The notes under the pieces: generated by a model | Told to the model about the DNA's origin: nothing | Databases searched by the model: none | What the model saw: only the letters and a program-made list of their open reading frames with translations | Source: Yersinia entomophaga | Lineage (GTDB): Bacteria > Pseudomonadota > Gammaproteobacteria > Enterobacterales > Enterobacteriaceae | Direction: 5' to 3' | Assembly: GCF_001656035.1 (NCBI RefSeq) | Contig: NZ_CP010029.1 | Span: 1,995,076 to 2,059,075, forward strand | DNA: 64,000 bases | Part shown: positions 20,727-30,088 of the stretch, one piece after another | How positions within the stretch are numbered: the stretch's first letter is position 1 | Layout: each line of letters opens with the position of its first letter | Made by a program: the position numbers and the translations under genes

Positions 20727-21344
20727 TCAAAAACTCAGGCCTTGTTTAGCCAACTGAAAGGCAATAAACCACATCACACCGCCGACTAACAAATTGATCC
20801 CTCTTTGCGCCGCTGGGCGATTGAGCCAGGGAGCCAGCCACGCGGCCAGCAACGCCAAGGCAAAAAACCAACTGATAGAGGCACTGACCGCTCCTAAAGC
20901 GAACCATGGTCTGACATCTGGCAATAACTGACCGCCCAGACTGCCCAGCACCACAAAGGTATCCAGATAAACATGCGGATTGAGCCAGGTTACGGCCAGC
21001 AGAGTAACGATGATTTTCCAGCGATTTTTCACACTGCTGCCTTCAATCGTATCCTGAATATCTCCACGCCATGCAGCGCACAGCGCTCCCCAGCCATACC
21101 ACAACAGGAAAGCCACGCCGCCCCAAGTTACCAGTGCCAAAAGCAGCGGCGATTGGTTGAGTAAGGCACTACCACCGAAAATACCACCACAAATCAGGAT
21201 GATATCGCTCAGCGCGCAGAGCGCAGCGCTCATAATGTGGTGCTGGCGCTTAATTCCCTGATTCATCACAAAAGCATTTTGCGGCCCCAGCGGTAAAATC
21301 ATCGCGGCGCTTAAAGCAAAACCCTGAAGAAAAATGGCTAACAT
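20727..21344 (-). CDS. argO: Arginine exporter ArgO (LysE family)
   Basis: A 205-residue inner-membrane protein of the LysE/RhtB type with about six helices; N-terminal [20 protein letters not shown] is the family signature. It exports arginine (and canavanine in E. coli). The upstream region carries a symmetric LysR-type site, consistent with ArgP control from the nearby argP. Confidence 0.95.
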   Translation of the reverse strand: MLAIFLQGFALSAAMILPLGPQNAFVMNQGIKRQHHIMSAALCALSDIILICGGIFGGSALLNQSPLLLALVTWGGVAFLLWYGWGALCAAWRGDIQDTIEGSSVKNRWKIIVTLLAVTWLNPHVYLDTFVVLGSLGGQLLPDVRPWFALGAVSASISWFFALALLAAWLAPWLNRPAAQRGINLLVGGVMWFIAFQLAKQGLSF

Positions 21345-21421
21345 GTTGTTCCCTTTAGATAATATCCGCTAATGTGCGAACCGATTGCGAGCATATTACG
21401 GCGAGATAGTCATCAGAGGAA

Positions 21422-21440
21422 ATGGATATTTCTTATCCAT
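21422..21440. promoter_or_regulatory. Candidate ArgP operator upstream of argO
   Basis: A perfect 7-bp inverted repeat, ATGGATA / TATCCAT, separated by five bases lies about 80 bases upstream of the argO start. The size and dyad symmetry fit a LysR-type site. Assignment to ArgP is an inference from gene context. Confidence 0.4.
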
Positions 21441-21487
21441 GATAAGACGTGCTAATAATCAACGCGGAAATAAATAAGATAATTGAC

Positions 21488-21526
21488 GTTAAGAAGTTAA
21501 GAAGTTAAGAAGTTAAGAAGTTAAAA
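21488..21526. repeat. Tandem 8-bp repeat between mscS and argO
   Basis: Four perfect copies of GTTAAGAA followed by a partial fifth (GTTAAAA). It lies between the mscS terminator and the argO promoter region and could vary by slippage. Confidence 0.95.
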
Positions 21527-21539
21527 ATAAGCCGCCCAA

Positions 21540-21562
21540 TAAAAAACGGGCCATTCGGCCCG
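21540..21562 (-). terminator. Intrinsic terminator of mscS
   Basis: On the reverse strand the stem CGGGCC / GGCCCG with a four-base loop is followed by six T residues. It is 32 bases past the mscS stop. Confidence 0.9.
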
Positions 21563-21594
21563 CTGAGAAGCATTTATTGCCAGAAACCGCACAA

Positions 21595-22455
21595 TTACTC
21601 CGCCGCTTTTTTCTCTACCTGATGCAGATGCACATCCATTTGCGGGAAAGGAATACCGATATTATGGGCATCCAAAGCGCGTTTGAAGTTCTCCAGCAGA
21701 TCCCAATAAACCTCCAATGCATCGCCATTGGTGGTCCAAACGCGAACGGTGAAATTCAGGGAAGAAGCGGCCATTTCGTTTAAACGAACGATCACGCCTT
21801 TATCATGCAGGATACGCTTATCCCCAGCGATAATATCGCCCAGCACTTTTTTAACTACGTCGATATCAGCGTCATAAGCCACGCCAACGGTAATATCGGT
21901 GCGGCGATTAGGTTCTCGGCTGGTATTAATGATGTTGTTGGCAATAATTTTACCATTCGGTACTACGATGATTTTGTCATCTACGGTACGCAGCGTGGTA
22001 GAAAAAATCTGAACCTGCACCACCGTACCGGCGACGCCGCCTAAATCAACGTATTCGCCAGCGCGGAACGGACGGAAGGCAACCAGCAGCACCCCGGCCG
22101 CAAAGTTGGACAGCGAGCCTTGCAGCGCCAAACCTACGGCTAAACCGGCGGCACCGATAACGGCAATCACTGAAGCGGTTTGAACGCCCAGACGTCCCAA
22201 CACGGCAACGATAGTGAAGGCCAGAATACTGTAACGCACCATCGCCGCTAAAAAGTCAGCGACGGTAATATCAATACCACGCAGACGCATTACCCGGTTT
22301 ACCGCGCCGGAAACCACTTTGGCGATGACCGAACCAACGATCAAAATCAATAATGCCGCAATCAGGTTTACCGCATATTGAATCAGCAAATCTTGATTGT
22401 TCGTCAACCAGGTGCTTGCATTATTAATGCCGTCAACGACGTTTAACTCTTCCAT
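21595..22455 (-). CDS. mscS: Small-conductance mechanosensitive channel MscS
   Basis: A 286-residue channel with three N-terminal membrane helices; the pore-lining TM3 is readable as [20 protein letters not shown], followed by the beta domain ([13 protein letters not shown]) and the cytoplasmic vestibule. It opens under membrane tension to release solutes on osmotic downshock. Start at 22455 (MEELNVVDG) aligns with E. coli and has TAGGA eight bases upstream. In E. coli mscS directly follows fbaA; here a prophage separates them, so mscS must rely on its own promoter or one from the phage end. Confidence 0.97.
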   Translation of the reverse strand: MEELNVVDGINNASTWLTNNQDLLIQYAVNLIAALLILIVGSVIAKVVSGAVNRVMRLRGIDITVADFLAAMVRYSILAFTIVAVLGRLGVQTASVIAVIGAAGLAVGLALQGSLSNFAAGVLLVAFRPFRAGEYVDLGGVAGTVVQVQIFSTTLRTVDDKIIVVPNGKIIANNIINTSREPNRRTDITVGVAYDADIDVVKKVLGDIIAGDKRILHDKGVIVRLNEMAASSLNFTVRVWTTNGDALEVYWDLLENFKRALDAHNIGIPFPQMDVHLHQVEKKAAE

Positions 22456-22680
22456 TTTTATCATCCTACGAAGTTCTCCCAACCTAGAGAAAATTGCACA
22501 AAAACTTCCGCCAGCCATCGACCGGCATCGCATTTAACCCGTTGAGGGTAACGAACTATGGACGCGGTTGCCAACTTTGACAGAAAAACAACACCAACAG
22601 AATCAGACTTATTACCTAAAACTCACCGGATAAACCGCCATGATTACGGTATTTCTCCGTTGGATACGCTAGAAAAGAAA

Positions 22681-22696
22681 AAGGCTCCTACAGGAG
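22681..22696. repeat. attL core
   Basis: AAGGCTCCTACAGGAG, identical to 54306-54321. Here it is followed by phage sequence (TATTG and a T run) instead of the CCTT that completes the hairpin at attR. The host bases to its left are A-rich (AGAAAAGAAA), which on the reverse strand would be the original fbaA terminator U-tract. Confidence 0.9.
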
Positions 22697-22794
22697 TATT
22701 GTTTTTTTGTTTAATACCATGAAATAAAAGGATTTATTTCTTTCAATGTCCACACATTGACCACATCAAGTTAGAGTCATACTTTAATTACGAC

Positions 22795-22821
22795 AAAACG
22801 CCCGTATTTGCGGGCGTTTTT
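22795..22821. terminator. Bidirectional terminator at the left phage end
   Basis: AAAA-CGCCCG-TATTTG-CGGGCG-TTTTT is a textbook bidirectional intrinsic terminator. It lies about 70 bases beyond ogr and would end the late D-ogr transcript before the host junction. Confidence 0.9.
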
Positions 22822-22891
22822 ACTTATCACTATTTCAGGTGAAAAAATTCAGCTAAAAGCAGGATTTGAATTCGATAAGTATTTCATGCTG

Positions 22892-23107
22892 TCAGAACAT
22901 CAACACTTGCCCGCCTGCTTGCGGGTGAGGCGGTACCGGATTTATTTCCCCTGGCGTAGAAATCGAACGCATAAAACTTTCCATCGTCACAAAGGTATGG
23001 CCGCAATTCACATTGGTGCACTGGTGATAGCGTTCTTTGGTTTCGATGGTGATCTGGCTGCTGCTGCGGGTATGGGCTGCGCTGTGGCATAAAGGGCAAT
23101 TGAACAT
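22892..23107 (-). CDS. ogr: Late-gene transcription activator Ogr/Delta
   Basis: A 71-residue zinc-finger protein close to P2 Ogr (72 residues). Four metal cysteines are visible (CPLC near residues 4-7; CTNVNC near 30-35), followed by TFVTMES. Ogr binds TGT-N12-ACA sites and contacts RNA polymerase alpha to turn on late genes; three such sites are found in this prophage. Start set at 23107 (MFNCPLCH) by alignment. The frame is open for 26 further codons upstream, but those are not conserved. Confidence 0.95.
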   Translation of the reverse strand: MFNCPLCHSAAHTRSSSQITIETKERYHQCTNVNCGHTFVTMESFMRSISTPGEINPVPPHPQAGGQVLMF

Positions 23108-23181
23108 GATCCGGACTCCGGCATCATCCCGGCTATGGCCGGTGTTAATGATAATTATGCGTGATTGTTGATTCAAAATCA

Positions 23182-24282
23182 TCATTCCATATCCAAATCA
23201 TCTATTTTCACCTCTAATTCCAGCGCGGTAGTAAAGCCGCTGTCATTCACGGAATGAGTGACCGTGACCAACGTCCAGTCGGCGTCATCTATCTGTTTTT
23301 TAAAGCCAGTGACTTTAATCGGCACTTCGGGGTAGAGAGCGGCTCGCCCCCTGGCTAACTGAATGGAGAACTTGGCCGCGCCGCGTTGCAGCCGTTCCCA
23401 ATTGGATTTAGCCGCTCGCTGCGCATTGTGTTTGTTGGCGTAAGTGGTGCGCAAGGTCAGCACATTCTCATCAGTGCCGATCAGATATTCACCTTGTTTC
23501 GCTTCGGGTTCTTTGGGCTTGGCGGTAGTGGTCGCCTTGCGTTTACGCTTTCGTTTTACCTTAACCACTGGTTTTTCCGTGGTACGGGTATTCAACCAGT
23601 TAGCCACCACGCCGGTATAAGCGCCCCGGTCAGCCATACTAAATTGATGGCCGTCACCCAAACTGCGGATAATAGTCATCACTGGAATAGGTTTACCGCT
23701 GGCGGTTTTCGCCTGACCTTGTTTGATAAATAACAGATTGCCCTTTTTTACGGCGGCAATAGCCCCGTATTGTTTTGCCAGTCGGGTAATTAAATTGCCG
23801 TCTGATTCGTTGGTTTGGTCTATATGTTCGACGATTAAATCAGACATGGCCTTATTTAATGTGGGTGTGAGTTTATTGCGCTCGGCAATTATCTTCATTA
23901 TCCCGCCAATGGTGGTTTTATGATAAGACTGATCGCGGCGAATATTGAGCGTTTCACGAAAATCCGCACTGCGGGCGCGAATAGTCAGCTTATCCGGTGC
24001 GCCGCTGTGCTCTATTTCATCCACGGTAAAGGTGCCTTTATCAATCAAGGCCGCCCCTTGCCAGCCTAGCGCAAGCGCTATTTTAGCCCCTCGGCGGGGC
24101 AGCACTAACTGGCCGTCTGAATCATCCAGTTCAATATCAAGCTGGTCGGCCTCAAAACCGCGATTATCGGTTAGGGTTAATGACATCAGTCGCTTTTTAA
24201 TGCCGCCGCTTTTATCGATACCATCCACGGTAATAGCATAATCCGGCGCGTTATGACCGCTATTGGACAGGATATCAATCAT
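23182..24282 (-). CDS. D: Tail protein gpD (late control protein D)
   Basis: A 366-residue homologue of P2 gpD, a baseplate hub protein of the gp27/VgrG fold. It contains a lysine/arginine-rich insert (VKVKRKRKRKATTTAKPK) near the middle and LIGTDENVLTLRTTYANK downstream. The ATG overlaps the gpU stop (ATGA). It ends the F-region late operon before ogr. Confidence 0.93.
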   Translation of the reverse strand: MIDILSNSGHNAPDYAITVDGIDKSGGIKKRLMSLTLTDNRGFEADQLDIELDDSDGQLVLPRRGAKIALALGWQGAALIDKGTFTVDEIEHSGAPDKLTIRARSADFRETLNIRRDQSYHKTTIGGIMKIIAERNKLTPTLNKAMSDLIVEHIDQTNESDGNLITRLAKQYGAIAAVKKGNLLFIKQGQAKTASGKPIPVMTIIRSLGDGHQFSMADRGAYTGVVANWLNTRTTEKPVVKVKRKRKRKATTTAKPKEPEAKQGEYLIGTDENVLTLRTTYANKHNAQRAAKSNWERLQRGAAKFSIQLARGRAALYPEVPIKVTGFKKQIDDADWTLVTVTHSVNDSGFTTALELEVKIDDLDME

Positions 24283-24743
24283 GATAATAACCCGCTGGCG
24301 GTGTCAGAGATTTGCGCGGCAATATCATCAAATTGCTGTGATAAATCACCAAACATTTCTTTTAAGGATTCATCAGTGCGTTTTAGCGTCAGCGTGAATT
24401 CAATCTTGCGCGCTGAACCATCACTGAAAAAGATACTTTTGGTACGGCTAAGATTCTCAATCACAAACATGCCGTGAATGGCACCGTTCCCCTCAATCAG
24501 TGACCAGGCTTTGCCGGTTTCAGCCATCAACTGCAAGGCCATGAGCGAGGCTTTACCGCCAGTCAGTTCAGGGTATAGCACACCGGATAAGGTTATCGAT
24601 TCTTCATCTGGCCCCAAAAACTGACTGATTGGCCGCAAGCCGATGCGGGCATTTGTCGGGTGACGCCATGCCATTTGATGCTGAAAATCTTGATAGGGGA
24701 CGGTTTGCAACATAAAGACAAACATCCCTAATGCCATCATCAT
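24279..24743 (-). CDS. U: Tail protein gpU
   Basis: A 154-residue homologue of P2 gpU: MMMALGMFVFML start, LSGVLYPELTGGKASL and SIFFSDGSARKIEFTLTL blocks. It is required for tail assembly. Start taken at 24743, six bases after AAGGAG; an upstream in-frame start at 24761 would overlap gpT. Confidence 0.94.
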   Translation of the reverse strand: MMMALGMFVFMLQTVPYQDFQHQMAWRHPTNARIGLRPISQFLGPDEESITLSGVLYPELTGGKASLMALQLMAETGKAWSLIEGNGAIHGMFVIENLSRTKSIFFSDGSARKIEFTLTLKRTDESLKEMFGDLSQQFDDIAAQISDTASGLLS

Positions 24744-24753
24744 AAGTCGCTCC

Positions 24754-27672
24754 TTAATCAATATCCCGATAACTGCTGTTCATTTTTGCCCTGGCGCTGC
24801 GCTCAAGGGCGCTCAACTGGCGGGCAATTTCCCGCGCAATATCTATTGGAGAATCATTGGGTTGGGCGATAACCTGAATGGGTGCATTGATATGCACCGG
24901 CGTTTCTTTGATTATCGTCGTGTGAGTCTGGTGGGTGGCTCCCGCCTGAGTCGGCGGCAGGCTATAGGGATGCATCGGCGCGGCAGCCGCCTCTCCGCCG
25001 CTGAACATCAGAGCGGCAGCGGTTGCCATCGTCGCGGTGTTTCTGCGGCTGGTGACATTCACCGGGCCACTGACAATCTCCGGCCCATACTCTCCCACTA
25101 CGCCAAATTTTCCCAATGGGATACGTCCGCCCGCGTCATGCTCGCCGGTAAATCTTTTGCGAATAGCCTCGGCGCTGTGACCGATTGGCGTCGGGGCAAA
25201 CGTGACACCGGCGGCCTGAGCGGCAGCGGCAACCCCCGGATGGGTTGCTGCCAGCGCTTTGGTTTTCTCCGACCGTTCCCGCACCTCATCCAGTTTTTTT
25301 AGTACCCATTGGATAGAGTCGGTCAGGGCCTTCATCGGGGTCAGCGCCAGATGGATACCGTCCGCCAGAAATTGGCCGAATGCTTTACCGGCATCAGCGG
25401 CTCCGTTTAAATCGCGCGTGGTGGATTGCACCGGTTCCAGTAGTTTCTTGAACCAGCCCCAGACCTTTTTCACCCCGTTGGCGATCCACTCAAAAACGGG
25501 GGCCAGTGGCTTGAAGGCTTCTTTAATCGGCGCGGCAGCTTGCCGAAATCCGTCAACAACGCCTCTCAGAAATGCCTTAATCGGTTGCCAGTATTGGTAA
25601 ATCAGCAAGCCAACGCCGGCGATTGCCATACCAATCAAACCAATTGGACTGAGTAAAACACCCAAAACACTGGATACGCTGACCAGGGCGAAACGCAGGA
25701 ATTTAAGCGGGGATTTTGCCAGCCAGGCGAGGCCGCGACCGAGCATTTTAAATGCCCCAATACCCGACTGAACCGGTGATTTCGCCACATTAACCAGCGC
25801 ACCGCCCAGACTTTTGAGGGATTGCACCCCGTTTTTTCCGGCATGGCGCGACATGGACAATATCGACTGGCCGAAATTGCCAAATTGGCGGGCGGTGATC
25901 GGGGTGGTGCTGGCGAGACGGGACATGCCCGCAGACAAATTGGGCAATAAGCGAATACCCAACACGCGGGTACTGAAACGCAGCAAGGCCAGCGGCCCCA
26001 AAATCCCCACTACGGCAATCGCCAGTGCCCCAAAAGCGGTTGTTGTTATCGCGATAGCGGCACCAATCTTTACAACGGCTTGGCTGATTTGCGGGTGTGC
26101 TTTGAGGAATTCGGCCACGCCGTGCATAAATTCGCTGATGCCTTTTGCCGCAGAGCGCAGCCAGTCGTTATTTTTCTCGAACAGCTCAACGCTGATATTT
26201 TCCATGGCCGCGTGCAATATGGTCATATCACCGGTCAGGTTATCCAGCATGGTGGAGGAAACCCGTTTTGCCTCGCCGTCATACTCGCCCGGCTGGCCGC
26301 GCATTTTCCCAAGAGAACCATTACCGGCAGCATGCATTAGCACACCGAACCCAGTCACTGCATATTGCCCGGCGATATCTTTAAAAATAGCACCGCGCTC
26401 AACGTTGCCCATCTTGCCGGTTTTCTCATTGATATCTTTGAGGATATCCACTAAATCACGCATATTGCCGTTCTTGTCCGAGGTTTTCACCCCCAGATCG
26501 GACACGGCCTTGGAGCCACCAATACGGCTTAAAATACTGCGCATGGTAGTACCAGCCTGACTGCCCTGAATACCGGCGCTGCCGAGCATTGCCGTGGAAG
26601 CCGCGACGGTCTCCAGACTCTGCCCGTACTCCCGGCCAACACCCGCAGAGTATTTCAGCGACTCTCCCAGCATCGGAATGTCCACGTTATTTCGGGTAAA
26701 TAACGCGGTGAGGACGTCAGCAACGTGATCCATCTTCTCGGCGGGGATCCCCATCGCTGTTTGAATGTTAGAGGCGATATCGGCGGTGGTGCCTAAATCA
26801 ATATCCCCGGCGGCGGCCAGATTTAACATGCCCGGCATCGCGCCCAAAACCTGCTTAGGTGAATAACCGGTACGACCAAGAAAATATTGGCCCTGCGCGA
26901 CTTCCAGATCGGTAAATTTGGAGGACAGCGGCAACGTTCGGGCCTGCTGGCGCATGGCCTGCATATCGGCTGAGTTCTTATCGGGGATGCGGGTCACCGC
27001 CTGAGTTTTACTCATCATGGCGTCAAAGTCATAACCCACATGCAACGCTCCGGCGATCCCTCTTCCCATCGCTTTACCCGTTGCCATGGAGGTATAGCCT
27101 AATCCGGCCGCCAAGGCTTTGCGCTGATTGCTGGCATCAAAATGATTACGAGCCTGATTAAGCCGTTGTTGTTGCTGAGCCTGTTGCTCCAGACGCCGCT
27201 GTTGGCTGACTAGCGCGGCAGTGGTGCTGGAAATATTGGCTTTTAAGCTGCGCTGGGCGTCACCCAGTCGGTGAGTGGCAATACCGCTATTTTGCAGGGC
27301 GCTACGCTGATGATGCAAAGAGGTCCGCAACTCGCTGTATTTCTGTTTAAGTTTACTGGCTTCCTGTCTGGCCTTTTGAAACTGGCGGGCCTGTTTGGCG
27401 GTGGTGCCCCCGGAATTTCTCGCCGCGATATCATACTGGCGTACTTTTTCGCGGGCTGCCGCCAGCGCCTGAGCCGCACCGATAACGGCGGCTTTAGTCT
27501 GACGAAATCCCTCAATACTGGCCGACTGGTTATTCAGCTGCTTTAACTGGTCTTTGGTGGCTTTAATGGCGACGGCCAGCGTTTTATTGCTGGCCTGAAT
27601 GGATTTAAACGGGCGGGTAACTTTATCGACTGCGCTAAGTAGAATCTGCAAGCGAAGGTTTTTATCACTCAT
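24754..27672 (-). CDS. T: Tail tape-measure protein gpT
   Basis: A 972-residue tape measure protein, longer than P2 gpT (815), so the tail should be correspondingly longer if length scales. The N-terminal about 200 residues are coiled-coil rich (repeated Gln/Arg/Lys helices such as QQRRLEQQAQQQQRLNQARN). A TP901-type tape-measure core follows, with hydrophobic segments around residues 535-560 and 660-695. A GTG one codon upstream (27675) is an alternative start. It overlaps the end of the E' frame by eight bases. Confidence 0.93.
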   Translation of the reverse strand: MSDKNLRLQILLSAVDKVTRPFKSIQASNKTLAVAIKATKDQLKQLNNQSASIEGFRQTKAAVIGAAQALAAAREKVRQYDIAARNSGGTTAKQARQFQKARQEASKLKQKYSELRTSLHHQRSALQNSGIATHRLGDAQRSLKANISSTTAALVSQQRRLEQQAQQQQRLNQARNHFDASNQRKALAAGLGYTSMATGKAMGRGIAGALHVGYDFDAMMSKTQAVTRIPDKNSADMQAMRQQARTLPLSSKFTDLEVAQGQYFLGRTGYSPKQVLGAMPGMLNLAAAGDIDLGTTADIASNIQTAMGIPAEKMDHVADVLTALFTRNNVDIPMLGESLKYSAGVGREYGQSLETVAASTAMLGSAGIQGSQAGTTMRSILSRIGGSKAVSDLGVKTSDKNGNMRDLVDILKDINEKTGKMGNVERGAIFKDIAGQYAVTGFGVLMHAAGNGSLGKMRGQPGEYDGEAKRVSSTMLDNLTGDMTILHAAMENISVELFEKNNDWLRSAAKGISEFMHGVAEFLKAHPQISQAVVKIGAAIAITTTAFGALAIAVVGILGPLALLRFSTRVLGIRLLPNLSAGMSRLASTTPITARQFGNFGQSILSMSRHAGKNGVQSLKSLGGALVNVAKSPVQSGIGAFKMLGRGLAWLAKSPLKFLRFALVSVSSVLGVLLSPIGLIGMAIAGVGLLIYQYWQPIKAFLRGVVDGFRQAAAPIKEAFKPLAPVFEWIANGVKKVWGWFKKLLEPVQSTTRDLNGAADAGKAFGQFLADGIHLALTPMKALTDSIQWVLKKLDEVRERSEKTKALAATHPGVAAAAQAAGVTFAPTPIGHSAEAIRKRFTGEHDAGGRIPLGKFGVVGEYGPEIVSGPVNVTSRRNTATMATAAALMFSGGEAAAAPMHPYSLPPTQAGATHQTHTTIIKETPVHINAPIQVIAQPNDSPIDIAREIARQLSALERSARAKMNSSYRDID

Positions 27673-27844
27673 CACTGCCTCCGTTGCGGATCACGGCTTT
27701 ATGTCGCCATGCTAATAATTCACCTAATGACATGGGATCGGTGACGGTGGGCGGCCAGTGAAAAATGACCGCGATATCCGCCGTCAGGTCGTCTACCGTC
27801 AGGCTGTCAGGAAATCGGATTTGACCGAATTCGGTAAGAAAAAA
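27665..27844 (-). CDS. E': gpE' extension, expressed by -1 frameshift from gene E
   Basis: In the -1 frame relative to E, translation after the slippery site reads LTEFGQIRFPDSLTVDD, then DIAVIFHWPPTVTDPMSLG and LLAWRHKAVIRNG, ending at 27665. The FHWPP and MSL-ELLAWR blocks are the GpE family signature. It has no good start of its own, so it is probably made only as an E-E' fusion, as in P2, where it acts as a tail tape-measure chaperone. The slippery heptamer is T TTT TTC (reverse strand, 27844-27838). Confidence 0.85.
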   Translation of the reverse strand, partial: FFLTEFGQIRFPDSLTVDDLTADIAVIFHWPPTVTDPMSLGELLAWRHKAVIRNGGSDE

Positions 27845-28143
27845 AGCGCCACGGCGTTCGCCAACTGATACATATCCGCCGGATCGAGGTTGCTCACTTC
27901 CTGCGTGGTCAGATTTGGCGTGGTGACGCGGGGCAGCACCTTAATCAGCGAATCTACATCGGTATCCAGTAGTGCCTGAAGTTTGGCTCCGCGCAGTGCC
28001 CCGGCATTGGGTTTATTAACCGTGACCTCGGTAATGGTGGTATTGCCACGCACAATAGGTACATCCAGTGTAATGGTGTTGAACTGGTCTAAATCAGTGA
28101 GGGTTTCGTCGGTCACTTCTGGGGGTGTCACAGTTTTTTTCAT
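27799..28143 (-). CDS. E: Tail assembly protein gpE
   Basis: A 114-residue tail assembly protein of the P2 gpE family (NTTITEVTVNKPNAGALRG, DMYQLANAVALFFLPN). Near its 3' end it contains the slippery CTT TTT TTC that allows a -1 shift into E'. Start at 28143 (MKKTVTPPE) is chosen for the GGA eight bases upstream; ATGs at 28149 and 28152 are also possible. Confidence 0.9.
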   Translation of the reverse strand: MKKTVTPPEVTDETLTDLDQFNTITLDVPIVRGNTTITEVTVNKPNAGALRGAKLQALLDTDVDSLIKVLPRVTTPNLTTQEVSNLDPADMYQLANAVALFFLPNSVKSDFLTA

Positions 28144-28197
28144 GGTCATCATCCAAAGGAAAAAGGGAATAGCGGCGCGGGTTAACGTGCCAGAAAA

Positions 28198-28713
28198 TTA
28201 CAGGCCGATATTGCGACGGTGGGCTTCGAGCCTATCTTCGCCGTTGACCATTTCGACCATATTCACGGTATCGATCTCGATCAGCACTTCGCCGTCCCAC
28301 GTCAATTTGTAGTAGACGCATTTGGTGGCGATTTTTACCGTGGAGCTATCGCCCTGTTTGCTGTCGCCGGGGTCGATTTCCTCATGACGGCCTCGCACCA
28401 CCACTTCTACCGCGTGGGTTTCGCCGGTGTCGTCCCGTTGGTAGGAACCGACAAAGCGCAGCATCACGCCGTCAACTTTGGTCACGCCCCATTGTTTGTA
28501 AACCTCGGCATCGATACCGCCCAGCGTCCAGTCCACATTCAGGGCATCATCGGCCAGCCCCAAATCCACCTTGGCGCTGCCGTTCATGCCGCCACCGCGA
28601 TAATCTTCAAATTTGCGGCCCAGCTTGGGCAAAGTAAGTGATTCGATCACGCCCTGATAGCTGTTCCCGGCGTTGAATAAATTCAGGTATTTCAGTTTGC
28701 GTGGTAAGGCCAT
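28198..28713 (-). CDS. FII: Tail tube protein FII
   Basis: A 171-residue homologue of the P2 tail tube protein: MALPRKLKYLNLF start, TLPKLGRKFEDYRGGGMNGS, GSYQRDDTGETHAVEVVVRG and the C-terminal DRLEAHRRNIGL. It forms the inner tube under the FI sheath. Second gene after the FI promoter. Confidence 0.96.
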   Translation of the reverse strand: MALPRKLKYLNLFNAGNSYQGVIESLTLPKLGRKFEDYRGGGMNGSAKVDLGLADDALNVDWTLGGIDAEVYKQWGVTKVDGVMLRFVGSYQRDDTGETHAVEVVVRGRHEEIDPGDSKQGDSSTVKIATKCVYYKLTWDGEVLIEIDTVNMVEMVNGEDRLEAHRRNIGL

Positions 28714-28725
28714 AATGTCGGTTCC

Positions 28726-29898
28726 TTAGCTGTTAACAGATTGGGCGAAGTTGGCCAGATAGCGATCGGTGATGCGCTGGCGCAGCATCAAATCTTCCAG
28801 CGGGGGTACTGGCGTGTAGTCGTAATCAATAAACAGGCGACCCGCTTTGAGGGTGTCTTTGCTGTTGACGTCCTCGTCATACCAGCAATCGCCATCGATG
28901 ATGTAACCCTGTGATTTCAGCTCGCGCATTTTGGCGCGGATACCTTCAATAATGTCTTTGGCCATCGAAGGATTGAGCGCGCCATCAATGGCCCACATCT
29001 GCGCGTCGGCCATCGTATCGGCCATCACCTGCGCGGTACGGGTGTAGTTTTCAAAGGCAAACAGCGGATCATCTGAGCAACTACGGGAACCCCAGAAGCG
29101 GTAACCGTCTTTGCGCACTAAGGTAGTGATGTCGTGGCTGTTGAGCAGGTCAGCATCGGTGGCCGTGTTCTGTAAATCCCAAAACACGTCGGCGCTAATA
29201 CCGGTGACGCCGTTCACACCGACGTTAGACAGGGTTTTATGCCAGCCGGTTTGCTGGTCAATTTTGGCGCGTAAGCCTAGGGCGCGGGCAGTGGCGTAAG
29301 CCGTGGTTTCGCCATTCGTGACGCTATCCCAACTGAGGAAATCCGGCCAGATCAGCATGGCTTCACGCTGGCTGAAATTCTCCCGGTACTTCATCGCGTC
29401 TTCCATGGTCTTGCAGCCGTGGGCGCTGATATAAGCGAAAGCTCGCAGATTCTGCGCGACGGATAATAATTCGGTGGATACCGCTAGGGTGTCATGACCG
29501 GGTACACCCAAGATGCGTGGCTGTACGCCGAGTTTTCCCTGAGCGGCTAACAGGGCTTTCATGCCAGTTTTGCGGCCGTCGGGTGTGGCTCCACCGATAA
29601 TATTGGAGGTGGTTTCGGCTTCAGTTTCGCCCTGAGCCACGCGAACAACCACGGTCAGCGGACGGGTTTGGTCACTGATGGCATCCAGCGAACGGGCTAA
29701 GGTGCCGGTTTCGCCCGCTTTGCCGCTGGCGGCCAGCACATCGGTGAGCAAAACGGGGGTATTCAGGGGAAAGGCTTTGGCGTCGGCATCATCGGAGGTA
29801 CAGACCATTCCGACCACCGCCGTGCTGACGGTGCGAATTGGGCGAGTGCCTTCGTTAATTTCAATCACGCGCGCGCCATGATGATAATCGGTTGACAT
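28726..29898 (-). CDS. FI: Tail sheath protein FI
   Basis: A 390-residue contractile sheath protein (P2 FI 396). It starts STDYHHGARVIEINEGTRP and has the sheath core VNGVTGISADVFWDLQ, RFWGSRSCSDDPLFAFENY and C-terminal IDYDYTPVPPLEDLMLRQR. First gene of the F operon; an Ogr box is 71 bases upstream. Confidence 0.96.
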   Translation of the reverse strand: MSTDYHHGARVIEINEGTRPIRTVSTAVVGMVCTSDDADAKAFPLNTPVLLTDVLAASGKAGETGTLARSLDAISDQTRPLTVVVRVAQGETEAETTSNIIGGATPDGRKTGMKALLAAQGKLGVQPRILGVPGHDTLAVSTELLSVAQNLRAFAYISAHGCKTMEDAMKYRENFSQREAMLIWPDFLSWDSVTNGETTAYATARALGLRAKIDQQTGWHKTLSNVGVNGVTGISADVFWDLQNTATDADLLNSHDITTLVRKDGYRFWGSRSCSDDPLFAFENYTRTAQVMADTMADAQMWAIDGALNPSMAKDIIEGIRAKMRELKSQGYIIDGDCWYDEDVNSKDTLKAGRLFIDYDYTPVPPLEDLMLRQRITDRYLANFAQSVNS

Positions 29899-29968
29899 GG
29901 TTTTTCTCCGGTTAAGCGTTCAGGCGCTATGATGCCGGATTGTTGAGCACGGAGCAGGTGATGGGTGT

Positions 29969-29986
29969 TGTGTGGGAGATGGCACA
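29969..29986 (-). promoter_or_regulatory. Ogr box of the F operon
   Basis: TTGTGTGGGAGATGGCACAA contains TGT, 12 bases, ACA, which is the P2 Ogr activator site. It is 71 bases upstream of the FI start, and its outer TTGTG/CACAA arms match the other two boxes. Confidence 0.85.
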
Positions 29987-29997
29987 AGAGAGGAATA

Positions 29998-30019
29998 GAA
30001 AACCCCGGCCAGCGGGGCT
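29998..30019 (-). terminator. Terminator of the V-H operon
   Basis: On the reverse strand CCCCG-CTGGC-CGGGG is followed by TTTT. It sits between the fibre-region gene ending at 30089 and the Ogr box of the F operon, so it separates the two late transcripts. Confidence 0.8.
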
Positions 30020-30088
30020 AAAAATCAGTCTTCCGGCACCAAGACCGGGATAATATCGCGTTACCCCTCAACATAAATACATACCCTA

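Noticed and set aside
25814..26560. 248-codon forward frame opposite gpT
   Set aside because: It is antisense to a well supported tape-measure gene, has no ribosome site and no recognisable domain.
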